Below are positions 19,418-31,277 of a stretch of 64,000 nt of DNA, in pieces (position 1 is the stretch's first letter; every line of letters starts with the position of its first letter). Both the position numbers and the translations under genes were made by a program. This DNA is from Mycolicibacterium elephantis DSM 44368 (GTDB lineage Bacteria; Actinomycetota; Actinomycetes; Mycobacteriales; Mycobacteriaceae): the NCBI RefSeq assembly GCF_004014805.1, contig NZ_ATDN01000017.1, positions 1 to 64,000 of the forward strand. Direction: 5' to 3'. The notes beneath the pieces were generated by a model, which ran no database searches, had not been told where the DNA came from, and worked only from the letters and a program-made list of their open reading frames with translations.

Positions 19418-19825
19418 TCAGTGCACGGCCAGGCAGTTCACGTCGTCGCCGGACCCCGCGGTGCCCTGCTTCTCGGTCACCACCCGCCCGGTCGTGTCCT
19501 CGACGACGCGGCAGAAGATGTGGGTGCCCCACACGGCGTGGGGGTTCACCCCGACGTGTGCAGGCGCTCCGGCGGGAACGACGTGATGAAACGTCTTCGG
19601 CGCCGGATCGTCGAAGTTGCATTGGTGGTCGGGGCGGGTGCCGCCGTTGACCTCGGCGACCTCGACGGCCATGCAGCTCGGCGGGGTCCACGACAGTTCG
19701 CTGGTGTAGCTGCGCTCGATCCAGACGGGGTCGTCGGCACCGGCGACCGGGGCGGCGCCCAGCGCCAACGATGACGCCAACGCGCTGCCGGCCACGACGA
19801 AGCATGCTTTGCGTGTGTTGATCAT
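19418..19825 (-). CDS. Small secreted protein of unknown function
   Basis: A protein of 135 residues with a signal peptide (MINTRKACFVVAGSALASSL, cleavage near AGA-DDP). The mature part has four cysteines (PPSCMAVE, HQCNFDD, IFCRVVED, VNCLAVH), consistent with two disulphides in an extracellular beta-rich domain. It is convergent with fbiC. The locus position is that of Rv1174c (TB8.4), but the sequence does not resemble TB8.4 and I do not assign it there. Confidence 0.75.
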   Translation of the reverse strand: MINTRKACFVVAGSALASSLALGAAPVAGADDPVWIERSYTSELSWTPPSCMAVEVAEVNGGTRPDHQCNFDDPAPKTFHHVVPAGAPAHVGVNPHAVWGTHIFCRVVEDTTGRVVTEKQGTAGSGDDVNCLAVH

Positions 19826-20162
19826 TCGACCATTCGTATCGCGACCAGGGGGGCCCTAGTCAAGCCGAGAGACGATCCAATTGGGTTGGCTCGTCGGTGA
19901 TTTCGTTTGCCCACCGGGCGAGGCGGCGACGTTCCTCCTTAGCCGAAGGCAGTTGACCGATGCCGCGCGGTCCCGGGTACCTCGCCACAGGAGTGCGGCG
20001 CGGGAATAACCGCGCGAACGGGATGACGTTTGCCCGACCCGGAAGAAGGCGATTTCGGGAAAGCGCTGCGGACGCCGGGGGAATTTATTCGGACTATGGT
20101 CCGTTTACGCTGGAGAACGGGCGATGCCCGGCCCAGTGAAAGACCAACGAAGGAGGATGACC
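19826..20162. other. Divergent intergenic region without a gene
   Basis: This 337-base gap separates the divergent starts of the secreted protein and the YceI gene, so it must hold both promoters. The GGGGGAATTTATTCGG stretch near 20075-20090 could be part of a promoter, but I cannot name a sigma factor. No supported gene is present. Confidence 0.4.
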
Positions 20163-20711
20163 ATGACGACCGCAGTGAGGACCGGATTGAGCACCGGAAC
20201 CTGGACGATCGACCCCGTGCACTCGAACGTGGGCTTCTCGGTACGCCACCTGATGGTGAGCAAGGTACGGGGCAAGTTCGACGACTTCAGCGGCGCGATC
20301 ACCGTCGCCGAGGACGGCACCCCGTCGGTGCGGGCGGAAGTCTCCACAGCGTCGGTGAACACCGGCAACGAGCAGCGCGATGCGCACCTGAGGTCGGCGG
20401 AGTTCTTCGACGTCGAGAAGTACCCGACCGCCACGTTCGTCTCGACCGGGGTCCGCCCTGACGGCGACAACTACGTCCTCGACGGCGATCTGACCATCAA
20501 GGGCATCACCAGGCCGGTCAGCTTCGCGTTGGAGTTCAACGGCGTCAACCCGGGCATGGGCCAGGGCGAGGTCGCCGGCTTCGAGGCGTCGGTGGTGCTG
20601 AACCGGCGCGACTTCGGCATCGACATCGACATGCCGCTGGAGACCGGCGGCGCCGTGATCGGCGACAAGGTCACCGTGACCCTCGAGATCGAGGCGACCA
20701 AGCAGCAGTAA
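20163..20711 (+). CDS. YceI-family protein
   Basis: A 182-residue lipocalin-like beta-barrel protein. The family binds polyprenoid-type lipids in a long hydrophobic tunnel. The characteristic start STGTWTIDPVHSNVGFSVRH is present, as are KGKFDDFSG-type (here VRGKFDDFSG) and DLTIKGITRPV motifs. I chose ATG 20163 because AGGAGG ends 6 bases before it; the ATG at 20157 touches the same AGGAGG and is too close. No signal peptide is present, so this member is probably cytoplasmic. Confidence 0.9.
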   Translation: MTTAVRTGLSTGTWTIDPVHSNVGFSVRHLMVSKVRGKFDDFSGAITVAEDGTPSVRAEVSTASVNTGNEQRDAHLRSAEFFDVEKYPTATFVSTGVRPDGDNYVLDGDLTIKGITRPVSFALEFNGVNPGMGQGEVAGFEASVVLNRRDFGIDIDMPLETGGAVIGDKVTVTLEIEATKQQ

Positions 20712-20729
20712 CCGTCGCCCACGGGCGGG

Positions 20730-21341
20730 TCAGGTTTTCAGCTGCATCGGCTGCGGGGTCTCATCGGGCACCACCAGCGCGACGAAGGTCTCCAGTATCC
20801 AGAACACGAAGGTGGAGGCCAGGATCGCGATACCGGGCAGCAGGACTACCGGGAACGCGACGAGCACCAGCAGTGTCAGCGCGCCCGGTACGTCCTTCCA
20901 CCACCCCGCGCCGCCCTTGCCCTGCACGATCGCCGCCATCCGCACCGCGGCCCACATGATCCAGCGCCGTAGCAGGCTGACCCCGTCGCGCTGCATCTGG
21001 CGGCGAAACCGGTAGTCGGCCTGCCTGTGGTCGCAACGCGTGCGGTCGGGATAGCGCCAGAGATAGTCGTGGAGCACGGCCGCCCTGGCGTAGCGGCCGG
21101 CGCGAGGAATGAACCAGGCGACCACGTTTGGCACCGAAACCAGATCGGTGGCGAAGTCGTCACACACCTCGAACTGGTGGTTGAAGCCGTCGAACCTCAG
21201 CGGCTGGGTGGTCCGCCACTCGTCCCAGGCGCTCTCCTTGAAGATCTTCTTCGCCGCGCGTAATGCGTCCAACTCGTCGGCGGTGAGTTGGCGGACGTGC
21301 ACGACGGCTTCTTTCTCGATGGGTGCACAACGCTGCGTCAT
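20730..21341 (-). CDS. DUF1353 protein with C-terminal membrane segment
   Basis: A protein of 203 residues. Residues 55-110 carry the DUF1353 pattern, TDLVSVPNVVAWFIP followed by AAVLHDYLWR, a family common in phages and bacteria with unknown function. The His-Asp in LHDYL suggests a metal or hydrolase site. Residues 155-190 are strongly hydrophobic (LTLLVLVAFPVVLLPGIAIL), so the protein is membrane-attached. It is convergent with the YceI gene. Confidence 0.8.
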   Translation of the reverse strand: MTQRCAPIEKEAVVHVRQLTADELDALRAAKKIFKESAWDEWRTTQPLRFDGFNHQFEVCDDFATDLVSVPNVVAWFIPRAGRYARAAVLHDYLWRYPDRTRCDHRQADYRFRRQMQRDGVSLLRRWIMWAAVRMAAIVQGKGGAGWWKDVPGALTLLVLVAFPVVLLPGIAILASTFVFWILETFVALVVPDETPQPMQLKT

Positions 21342-21415
21342 TCTGCAGGTATATCAAAGGCGAGGGCCCGTAACGGCCGCCGCGCCGAGCGCCGCAACGC
21401 CAGAAACGGCCGTAG

Positions 21416-21484
21416 CGTTCGCGAGTGCAACACCAGGGTCGTGGTGATCGTGAAATCACGACCCTGGTGTACGTTTCGCGAACG
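21416..21484. repeat. Nested inverted repeat between fadH and DUF1353 gene
   Basis: ACACCAGGGTCGTG (21430-21443) pairs with CACGACCCTGGTGT (21457-21470), and the flanks CGTTCGCGA (21416-21424) and TCGCGAACG (21476-21484) pair around it. It lies just after the fadH stop codon and before the start of the next minus-strand gene, so it may terminate fadH. I recall similar sequences between genes in other mycobacteria, so it may be a dispersed palindromic repeat. Confidence 0.65.
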
Positions 21485-21495
21485 GTAAGACGCGC

Positions 21496-24056
<2,561 letters not shown>

Positions 24057-24086
24057 GCCGCGAGCCTAGAACGCAACACGCATCGT

Positions 24087-24117
24087 ATGCAACTTGTTGC
24101 ACTGCATGCAGTTGCAT
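24087..24117. promoter_or_regulatory. Candidate PadR operator
   Basis: TGCAAC-TT-GTTGCA at 24088-24101 is a dyad with 6-bp arms. The outer pair ATGCAAC (24087-24093) and GTTGCAT (24111-24117) forms a second, wider dyad around the palindrome TGCATGCA. PadR sites typically contain ATGT/ACAT- or TGCA-type half-sites. The element lies 31-61 bases upstream of the padR start and about 150 bases before fdxC. Confidence 0.55.
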
Positions 24118-24268
24118 AGGGGTGCCACGCTAGGCGGCCTGTATGTGCAACGTTTAGTATCAGTAACCACGCGCCACCCTTGGCCGAGGGCGAGCGCGCC
24201 ATGAGGCACACTGAGACAACCGTCCAAGAACTAGCAGCCCCGCTGGACAGGAGATCGAGGAGCAACCT

Positions 24269-24592
24269 GTGACGTACACGATTGCCGAACCCTGCGTCGA
24301 CGTCAAAGACAAGGCGTGTATCGAGGAGTGCCCTGTCGACTGCATCTACGAGGGCGCACGCATGCTGTACATCCACCCGGACGAATGCGTCGACTGCGGC
24401 GCCTGCGAGCCGGTCTGCCCGGTCGAGGCCATCTACTACGAAGACGATGTGCCCGACCAGTGGAGCGAGTACACCCAGATCAACGCCGACTTCTTCGCTG
24501 AGCTGGGCTCGCCCGGCGGCGCGTCCAAGGTCGGCATGACCGAGAACGACCCGCAGGTCGTCAAGGACCTGCCGCCTCAAGGCGAGGACTGA
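24269..24592 (+). CDS. fdxC: Seven-iron ferredoxin FdxC
   Basis: A 107-residue electron carrier. Cys9, Cys17 and Cys50 match the [3Fe-4S] ligands and Cys21, Cys40, Cys43 and Cys46 the [4Fe-4S] ligands of 7Fe ferredoxins; Cys25 is extra. GAGGAG stands 9 bases before the GTG start. It is followed closely by the aminotransferase gene, the conserved actinobacterial fdxC-dapC order, and is divergent from padR-fadH. It may feed electrons to iron-sulphur enzymes such as FadH, which is an inference from position. Confidence 0.95.
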   Translation: MTYTIAEPCVDVKDKACIEECPVDCIYEGARMLYIHPDECVDCGACEPVCPVEAIYYEDDVPDQWSEYTQINADFFAELGSPGGASKVGMTENDPQVVKDLPPQGED

Positions 24593-24618
24593 TAACGGTT
24601 CGTCAGCTCCGAGCGCCC

Positions 24619-25707
24619 GTGTCGGCGTCACTGCCGGTGTTCCCGTGGGACACCCTGGCCGACGTCACCGCGCACGCCCGGTCGCATCCTGACGGCATCG
24701 TCGACCTGTCGGTCGGGACTCCGATCGATCCGGTGGCCCCGGTGATCCGAGAAGCGCTGGCCGCCGCCAGCGCGTCTCCGGGTTACCCGACGACGGCAGG
24801 TACCCCGGCGTTGCGCGAAGCGGCCGTGGCGGCGATGGCCCGGCGTTACGGCGTCACCGCGCTGTCAGAGGTGGCGGTGCTGCCGGTGATCGGCACCAAG
24901 GAGCTGATCGCGTGGCTGCCGACGCTGTTGGGCCTCGGACCGCAGGACACCGTCGTGGTGCCCGAATTGGCCTATCCCACTTACGATGTGGGTGCCCGGT
25001 TGGCCAGAGCGCAGGTGCTGCGCGCGGACTCGCTGACGCAGCTGGGACCGCAGTCGCCGACGCTAATGTACATCAACTCACCGAGCAACCCGACCGGCAA
25101 GGTGCTGGGGGTCGACCATCTGCGCAAGGTTGTCGGCTGGGCGCGTGAGCGCGGTGTGCTGATCGCTTCCGACGAGTGCTATCTCGGATTGGGCTGGGAC
25201 GCCGAGCCGCTGTCGGTACTGCATCCCTCGGTCTGCGACGGCGACCACACGGGGCTGCTGGCGGTGCACTCGCTGTCCAAGTCGTCGTCGCTGGCCGGAT
25301 ACCGGGCCGGTTTCGTGGCGGGGGATCCGGCGGTCGTCACCGAGCTGCTCGCGGTGCGCAAACACGCCGGAATGATGGTGCCGACACCGGTGCAGTCTGC
25401 GATGGTGGCCGCGCTGGGCGACGACGAGCATGAACGCGAACAGCGCGCCCGTTACGCGCGACGACGCGACGCGCTGCTGCCCGCGCTGCGAGCGGCCGGC
25501 TTCACCGTCGACGACTCGGAAGCCGGGCTGTATCTGTGGGCGACGCGCGGCGAACCGTGTCGAGACACCCTGGCGTGGCTCGCCGAGCGCGGAATCCTGG
25601 TCGCCCCCGGCGAGTTCTACGGCCCTCGCGGGTCACACCATGTGCGCGTCGCGCTGACCGCGCCCGACGAGCGGATCAACGCCGCCGCGCAGCGGCTTTC
25701 GGCCTGA
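24619..25707 (+). CDS. dapC: PLP-dependent aminotransferase, probable succinyldiaminopimelate transaminase
   Basis: A fold-type I class I/II aminotransferase of 362 residues. The PLP lysine is K221 in HSLSKSSSLAGYRAGF, and SPSNPTGKV and the C-terminal Arg in HHVRVALT fit substrate carboxylate binding. The family member next to fdxC in actinobacteria is annotated as succinyl-DAP aminotransferase of the lysine/meso-DAP pathway; other aminotransferases can also do this step, so the substrate is not certain. The start is GTG 24619, 26 bases after fdxC. A perfect 17-bp hairpin follows the stop. Confidence 0.82.
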   Translation: MSASLPVFPWDTLADVTAHARSHPDGIVDLSVGTPIDPVAPVIREALAAASASPGYPTTAGTPALREAAVAAMARRYGVTALSEVAVLPVIGTKELIAWLPTLLGLGPQDTVVVPELAYPTYDVGARLARAQVLRADSLTQLGPQSPTLMYINSPSNPTGKVLGVDHLRKVVGWARERGVLIASDECYLGLGWDAEPLSVLHPSVCDGDHTGLLAVHSLSKSSSLAGYRAGFVAGDPAVVTELLAVRKHAGMMVPTPVQSAMVAALGDDEHEREQRARYARRRDALLPALRAAGFTVDDSEAGLYLWATRGEPCRDTLAWLAERGILVAPGEFYGPRGSHHVRVALTAPDERINAAAQRLSA

Positions 25708-25721
25708 GCCGAAACTCGATG

Positions 25722-25768
25722 GTGCGGTTTCATACGCGACATGCCGAGATGCGCGTATGAAACCGCAC
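25722..25768. terminator. Perfect 17-bp inverted repeat between convergent genes
   Basis: GTGCGGTTTCATACGCG (25722-25738) and CGCGTATGAAACCGCAC (25752-25768) pair perfectly around a 13-base loop. It lies between the stop of the aminotransferase gene and that of the convergent MPT63-like gene, so it probably works as a bidirectional terminator. It may also be a dispersed repeat. Confidence 0.75.
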
Positions 25769-25780
25769 AACCACAACCGT

Positions 25781-26371
<591 letters not shown>

Positions 26372-26476
26372 GTGTACTCCCAAATCGGTCGAAGGATGCT
26401 GACGAGAACACGGCCGCGCCAACTGCACTCACGGCCGTCGCCTTAGCAAGCTTAGTATCCACGATCGACGAGGTTG

Positions 26477-28048
26477 TCAAACGGTAGCCCGCAAATTCAG
26501 CGACAACAGCAGTCGCACATCGGGATCCGACAGCGACGTCGAAAGCAACTGTTCGGCACGTCGCACTCGGTAACGAACCGTGTTGGGGTGCACGTGCAAT
26601 CGTTCGGCCACCGCGGCGACATCTCCGAAGCCGTCGAGGTAGGCGTGCAGCGTTTCGGCGAGAACGGGGTCGTGGTCCCGTAATTCGCGTACTCGCGGAT
26701 CCAGGAATCGGTCATCGGCAGTGATCAGCGTCACGATCTCGTCGATCAGCACCGCGGTGCGCGCCTCGGCCAGCGAGGTCACCTCCCCGAATGCGACGGG
26801 ATGCCGTTCCGCGCTGTCCAGCGCCCGGTCTATCTCGGACCGCGCCTGGGCCGCCGCACCCAAACCGGCTACCGGAGCGGCGATCACGGCGCGCAGCGAA
26901 AGCCCCAGCTCGGCGTGCAGGCTGGCGATCGTTCCGCGCAACCAGGACGTCACCGATGTGGTACGGCTGGTCTGGGGCAACAGCACATACACCCGTGACC
27001 CATTCGACGCGACCAACGCGTCGCTACGGAAAGCGCTGGCGCTCAACGCCAGGATGTCGGCGAGCCGGCTGTGGTGGGACGGGGTGTCGAAACCGATGAC
27101 CGCGACACGACCGTCGGCGACGACGTCGAGCTCGCGCGCCACGGCGCCGACGTCCACCTCGGTGGCGGTCAGGCCCAACAACTCCTGGACGCGCAGCGTG
27201 TGCGTCGACGGCCTTGCCGCCAGCCGGGACATGATCCGGGCCGCCAATACCGCGGCGCCGCGCAGGATTTCCTCGGCGTCTTCAGACAGTGGCCGGGAAC
27301 CCTGTTGCACCCAGATGGCGCCAGCGAACTCAGGCGGTCGGCGTTGATCGACGGCGGGATGGTGAATGCCGATCGCCAGCCGCGGCTGCAAGCCCAGTTC
27401 GGGGCGCGCGGCCACTGACACCACGCCGTCGCTGGTGCGCAGCGCGTCGAAAATGCCCCATTGGCTGAGCCATTCGAGGTGCTCGGGCGGACCGGCGCGA
27501 CCCAGGATCGACAGCCGGCGCAGGTCGTCGGCCTCGTCGTTGGATGCGGAATAGGCCAGCACGTGCGACTGTGCATCCTCGATGCTGACCATGCCGTGCA
27601 CCCGGTCGGCGATCGACTGCGCCAACCCGAACAGGTCGGTGCCGGAGTCGTACCAGGCGTCGGCGCGGTTGCCGTGATGTTCGAAGACGTGATCGACCAA
27701 CCGGTACAGCCGCTCCCAGCGGGCCTGCGGGTCGACGGCGACCACCGCGATGCCCGACGCCGTGGCCCGCGCGATGAGCGCTTCGGACGGCTTCTTGACG
27801 AAGATCGCCGTCGGCGCCGCGCCATGTCGGTCGATCCAGCGCATCGCGTCCACGTCGTGCAGGCCCAACAGGAAGAAGACGTCGGCGGCGCCTGCGCCGG
27901 CGGCAAGGCCGAGCGCGACGTCGTCCTGGTCGATCAGCGCCGCTGAGGCGACGGGCAGATCCAAACCGCGCGGCGCCTGGATCAACTGCACCAGCGTCGT
28001 GTCCAGCGCGAGCAGGAGTTTTCCGAGGCTGACACCGTCGGCCCGCAT
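26477..28048 (-). CDS. pruC: PucR-type helix-turn-helix regulator of proline catabolism (PruC-like)
   Basis: A protein of 523 residues. The C-terminal 60 residues are the PucR-type HTH (GDVAAVAERLHVHPNTVRYR). A GGDEF-like/CdaR middle domain and an N-terminal sensor region precede it. It is divergent from pruA, as Rv1186c is from Rv1187. In M. smegmatis a membrane-associated regulator called PruC was reported to control pruA and pruB; I equate this gene with it from position and family, and give the symbol with that reservation. The 83-base divergent region contains a short palindrome. Confidence 0.75.
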   Translation of the reverse strand: MRADGVSLGKLLLALDTTLVQLIQAPRGLDLPVASAALIDQDDVALGLAAGAGAADVFFLLGLHDVDAMRWIDRHGAAPTAIFVKKPSEALIARATASGIAVVAVDPQARWERLYRLVDHVFEHHGNRADAWYDSGTDLFGLAQSIADRVHGMVSIEDAQSHVLAYSASNDEADDLRRLSILGRAGPPEHLEWLSQWGIFDALRTSDGVVSVAARPELGLQPRLAIGIHHPAVDQRRPPEFAGAIWVQQGSRPLSEDAEEILRGAAVLAARIMSRLAARPSTHTLRVQELLGLTATEVDVGAVARELDVVADGRVAVIGFDTPSHHSRLADILALSASAFRSDALVASNGSRVYVLLPQTSRTTSVTSWLRGTIASLHAELGLSLRAVIAAPVAGLGAAAQARSEIDRALDSAERHPVAFGEVTSLAEARTAVLIDEIVTLITADDRFLDPRVRELRDHDPVLAETLHAYLDGFGDVAAVAERLHVHPNTVRYRVRRAEQLLSTSLSDPDVRLLLSLNLRATV

Positions 28049-28057
28049 ATTGTGTGA

Positions 28058-28068
28058 TTCTACTAGAA
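28058..28068. promoter_or_regulatory. Short palindrome in the pruC-pruA divergent promoter
   Basis: TTCTA-C-TAGAA is a perfect dyad about 60 bases before the pruA start. Just after it CGATC and GATCG occur 14 bases apart. Either could be a PruC site. Evidence is only symmetry and position. Confidence 0.35.
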
Positions 28069-28131
28069 CGATCTACGCTCTTTGTCTGATCGACTAAACC
28101 ATGTCGCGGCGGTTTCGACGACCCTTGGCGC

Positions 28132-29757
28132 ATGGATGCCATCACCGACGTACCCCTACCGGCAAACGAGGCCGTTCTCGACTACGCCCCGGGTTCGGCG
28201 GAACGCACCCGGCTCACCGAAGCCCTCCGGGCGGTGGCCGCCGAACCGATCGACATGCCGCACGTCATCGGCGGCACGCACCGGATGGGCGACGGGGACC
28301 GGGTCGCCGTCGTTCAGCCGCACCGGCATGCGGCGCGGCTGGGCACCTTCACCAACGCGACACATGCCGACGCCGCCGCGGCCATCGACGCCGCGATGGC
28401 GGCCAAACCGGCCTGGGAGGCCACCCCCTTCGACGAGCGCGCGGCGGTGTTCCTTCGCGCGGCCCACCTGCTGGCCGGGCCCTGGCGCGCGAAGCTGTGC
28501 GCGGCCACCATGTTGGGCCAGTCCAAGTCCGCCTACCAGGCCGAGATCGACGCCGCATGCGAGCTGATCGACTTCTGGCGGTTCAACGTGGCCTTCGCGC
28601 GAAGGATCCTGGCGCAGCAGCCGATCAGCGTCCGCGGAGTGTGGAATCGCACCGACTACCGGCCGCTGGAAGGCTTCGTCTACGCGATCACGCCGTTCAA
28701 CTTCACCGCGATCGCGGGCAACCTGCCCACGGCCCCGGCGCTGATGGGCAACACCGTGGTGTGGAAACCCTCGCCCACGCAGACGTTCGCGGCGTATCTG
28801 ACCCTGCAACTGCTCGAGGCCGCCGGTCTGCCGCCGGGGGTGATCAACCTGCTGGCCGGTGACGGGATCGCGGTTTCCGACGTGGCACTGGCGGATCCGA
28901 GGCTCGCGGGTATCCACTTCACCGGGTCGACGACGACGTTCCAGCATCTGTGGCGATCGGTGGGCGCCAACATCGGCCACTATCACAGCTATCCGCGGCT
29001 GGTCGGCGAGACCGGCGGCAAGGATTTCGTCGTCGCGCATTCCAGCGCCCGCCCGGAGGTCTTGCGTACGGCGCTGATTCGCGGGGCATTCGACTATCAG
29101 GGGCAGAAGTGCTCGGCGGCATCGCGGGCGTTCATCGCCCGCTCGGTCTGGCAGGAGATGGGCGACGAATTCCTCTCGGCCACCGAAGGACTGCGCTACG
29201 GCGACGTCACCGATCTGAGCAACTTCGGCGGCGCGTTGATCGACGAGCGCGCGTTCGCCAAGAGTGTCAAGGCCATCGAGCGAGCGAAAAGCGCTCACGT
29301 CACGATTGCCGTCGGCGGCGAATACGACGACAGCGTGGGGTATTTCGTCCGCCCGACCGTGCTGCTTTCCGATGACCCCACCGACGAGGCGTTCAGCACC
29401 GAGTACTTTGGGCCGATTCTGGCGGTGCACGTGTATCCGGACGACGACTACGACCGCATCCTCGACGTCGTCGACACCGGCGCCAAGTACGCGTTGACAG
29501 GGGCGGTGATCGCCGACGACCGGTCGGCGGTGCTGCGCGCCGAGCAGCGGTTACGTCATGCCGCGGGCAACTTCTACGTCAACGACAAGCCGACCGGAGC
29601 CGTGGTCGGCCAGCAGCCGTTCGGCGGAGCGCGCGCCTCGGGCACCAACGACAAGGCCGGATCGATGCTGAACCTGCTGCGCTGGACCTCGGCCCGGTCG
29701 ATCAAGGAGACCTTCGTGCCGGCCACCGACCACAACTATCCGCACATGGAGCGCTGA
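28132..29757 (+). CDS. pruA: L-glutamate gamma-semialdehyde (P5C) dehydrogenase PruA
   Basis: A 541-residue aldehyde dehydrogenase that oxidises glutamate semialdehyde (from 1-pyrroline-5-carboxylate) to glutamate with NAD, the second step of proline use. The catalytic Cys is C327 in GQKCSAASRA and the general base Glu is E293 in GETGGKDF. The length and the sequence AITPFNFTAIAGNLP fit the monofunctional P5CDH family. The stop overlaps the pruB start (TGATG), so the two are coupled. Called rocA in M. tuberculosis (Rv1187). Confidence 0.95.
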   Translation: MDAITDVPLPANEAVLDYAPGSAERTRLTEALRAVAAEPIDMPHVIGGTHRMGDGDRVAVVQPHRHAARLGTFTNATHADAAAAIDAAMAAKPAWEATPFDERAAVFLRAAHLLAGPWRAKLCAATMLGQSKSAYQAEIDAACELIDFWRFNVAFARRILAQQPISVRGVWNRTDYRPLEGFVYAITPFNFTAIAGNLPTAPALMGNTVVWKPSPTQTFAAYLTLQLLEAAGLPPGVINLLAGDGIAVSDVALADPRLAGIHFTGSTTTFQHLWRSVGANIGHYHSYPRLVGETGGKDFVVAHSSARPEVLRTALIRGAFDYQGQKCSAASRAFIARSVWQEMGDEFLSATEGLRYGDVTDLSNFGGALIDERAFAKSVKAIERAKSAHVTIAVGGEYDDSVGYFVRPTVLLSDDPTDEAFSTEYFGPILAVHVYPDDDYDRILDVVDTGAKYALTGAVIADDRSAVLRAEQRLRHAAGNFYVNDKPTGAVVGQQPFGGARASGTNDKAGSMLNLLRWTSARSIKETFVPATDHNYPHMER

Positions 29758-30719
29758 TGGGCTTCTTCGAACGTGTTGGGCGCCCGGCGATCCTGGCCGC
29801 CGGCCGGTCAGAGCGGCTGCGTCGCTCCGCCGAACGACTGCCCGTCACCCGGGATGTCGTGCACCGTTTCATATCGGGAGAAACGGTCGAACAGGCGCTC
29901 GACACCGTTGCGCAACTGCGTAATTCGGGGCGACTGGTGTCGGTCGACTATCTGGGCGAAGACGTCACCGACATCGACATGGCCGACCAGACCGTCGCCG
30001 CGTACCTCAGGCTGCTCGATGCGCTCGGCACACGCGTCGAGCCTGCGGACAAGGTGCGGCCGCTGGAGGTGTCGGTGAAACTGTCGGCCCTCGGTCAGGC
30101 GCTGCCGCGCGACGGCGACAAGATCGCATTGGACAACGCTCGCGTCATCTGCCTGCGCGCCCAGCAGGTCGGCGTATGGGTGACGGTGGACGCCGAGGAC
30201 CACCACACCACCGACTCGACGCTGTCCATCGTGCGCGACCTACGCGTCGAATTCGACTGGGTCGGCACGGCATTACAGGCCTACCTCAGACGCACCGAGG
30301 GTGACTGCCGCGACTTCGCGGCGGCCGGTGCCCGTATCCGGTTGTGCAAGGGCGCCTATGACGCGCCCGCGTCGGTGGCGTACCGCGACCGCGACGACGT
30401 CACCGCCTCCTACCTGCGCTGCCTGGAGATACTCATGGCCGGCGACGGCTATCCCATGGTCGCCTCACACGACCCTGTGATCGTGGCCGCGGCACCCGTA
30501 ATGGCGGCCGAGAACGGCAGGAGCGTAGCCGATTTCGAGTACCAGATGCTCTACGGCATTCGCGACGCCGAGCAGCGACGACTCGCCGACCGAGGCAACC
30601 GCGTCCGCGTCTACGTGCCGTTCGGCGCCCAGTGGTACGCCTACTTCGTGCGTCGGCTGGCCGAACGCCCGGCCAACCTCACGTTCTTCCTACGTGCGTT
30701 GGTCGAACGGGGACACTAG
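29757..30719 (+). CDS. pruB: Proline dehydrogenase PruB
   Basis: A monofunctional FAD-dependent proline dehydrogenase of 320 residues that oxidises proline to P5C and passes electrons to the respiratory chain. The TIM barrel carries VASHDP and the C-terminal substrate-binding signature VRVYVPFGAQWYAYFVRRLA, with the paired Arg that bind the proline carboxylate. It overlaps pruA by one base. The stop overlaps a convergent gene by 4 bases. Confidence 0.95.
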   Translation: MGFFERVGRPAILAAGRSERLRRSAERLPVTRDVVHRFISGETVEQALDTVAQLRNSGRLVSVDYLGEDVTDIDMADQTVAAYLRLLDALGTRVEPADKVRPLEVSVKLSALGQALPRDGDKIALDNARVICLRAQQVGVWVTVDAEDHHTTDSTLSIVRDLRVEFDWVGTALQAYLRRTEGDCRDFAAAGARIRLCKGAYDAPASVAYRDRDDVTASYLRCLEILMAGDGYPMVASHDPVIVAAAPVMAAENGRSVADFEYQMLYGIRDAEQRRLADRGNRVRVYVPFGAQWYAYFVRRLAERPANLTFFLRALVERGH

Positions 30720-31219
30720 ACGGGGTAGGCGGCGACCGGCATCGTGACGGTGCCACGGCACGGGCCAGACAGAATCTCGGTGCGCCACGTCCCGAACATC
30801 GATCCGTCGGCATCGGGGGCGTAGAAGACACGCGACTGCGCCGGTGCGTACTCCCTGGGCAATCCGTCACCGCGGAAGCACTCCCACTGCCAGTTGTACG
30901 CGTACTGCCACCGCGACCCGTCCCAGGTGTACCGGATGGGTTGCGGGATGGTCGGATTGCTCGGCGCCGGGCCCTCCACGACGGTGGCCACGCACAGCCC
31001 GCTCGAACAGTCGGTGGACAGCACATACTGGGCGCTGAAGTCGGGCTCGGCCTGCGCCGCGGCCACACTGGTGCCCATCTTCTCGGACGCGAAGGTGACG
31101 ATCTGATAGCGCCCGTTCCATTGCGCGTCTGCCGCCAGCGCGGTCGGCATCGACGAAACGCCGAGCCCTGTCGCGCAGACAAGACCGAGCAGCACGCTGG
31201 TCATGCGACGGGCAGACAT
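30716..31219 (-). CDS. Secreted protein of unknown function
   Basis: A protein of about 167 residues. With the ATG at 31219 it has a standard signal peptide (MSARRMTSVLLGLVCATGLG, cleavage near ALA-ADAQW); starts at 31264 and 31204 are possible. The mature part has Cys pairs (STDCSSGLCVAT, WECFRGD, SGPCRGT) and Trp/Tyr-rich segments, consistent with a small disulphide-bonded beta domain. I recall similar short secreted proteins in mycobacteria, with no known function. It is convergent with pruB. Confidence 0.75.
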   Translation of the reverse strand: MSARRMTSVLLGLVCATGLGVSSMPTALAADAQWNGRYQIVTFASEKMGTSVAAAQAEPDFSAQYVLSTDCSSGLCVATVVEGPAPSNPTIPQPIRYTWDGSRWQYAYNWQWECFRGDGLPREYAPAQSRVFYAPDADGSMFGTWRTEILSGPCRGTVTMPVAAYPV

Positions 31220-31277
31220 GCCCGCCAGCCTATTTGGCACGCCCGTCAAAACGGGCCATGACACGGTTTGCCGAAGG

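Noticed and set aside
19418..19825. Assignment as TB8.4 (Rv1174c) from gene order
   Set aside because: Position fits but the sequence lacks any resemblance to what I recall of TB8.4; left as an unknown secreted protein.
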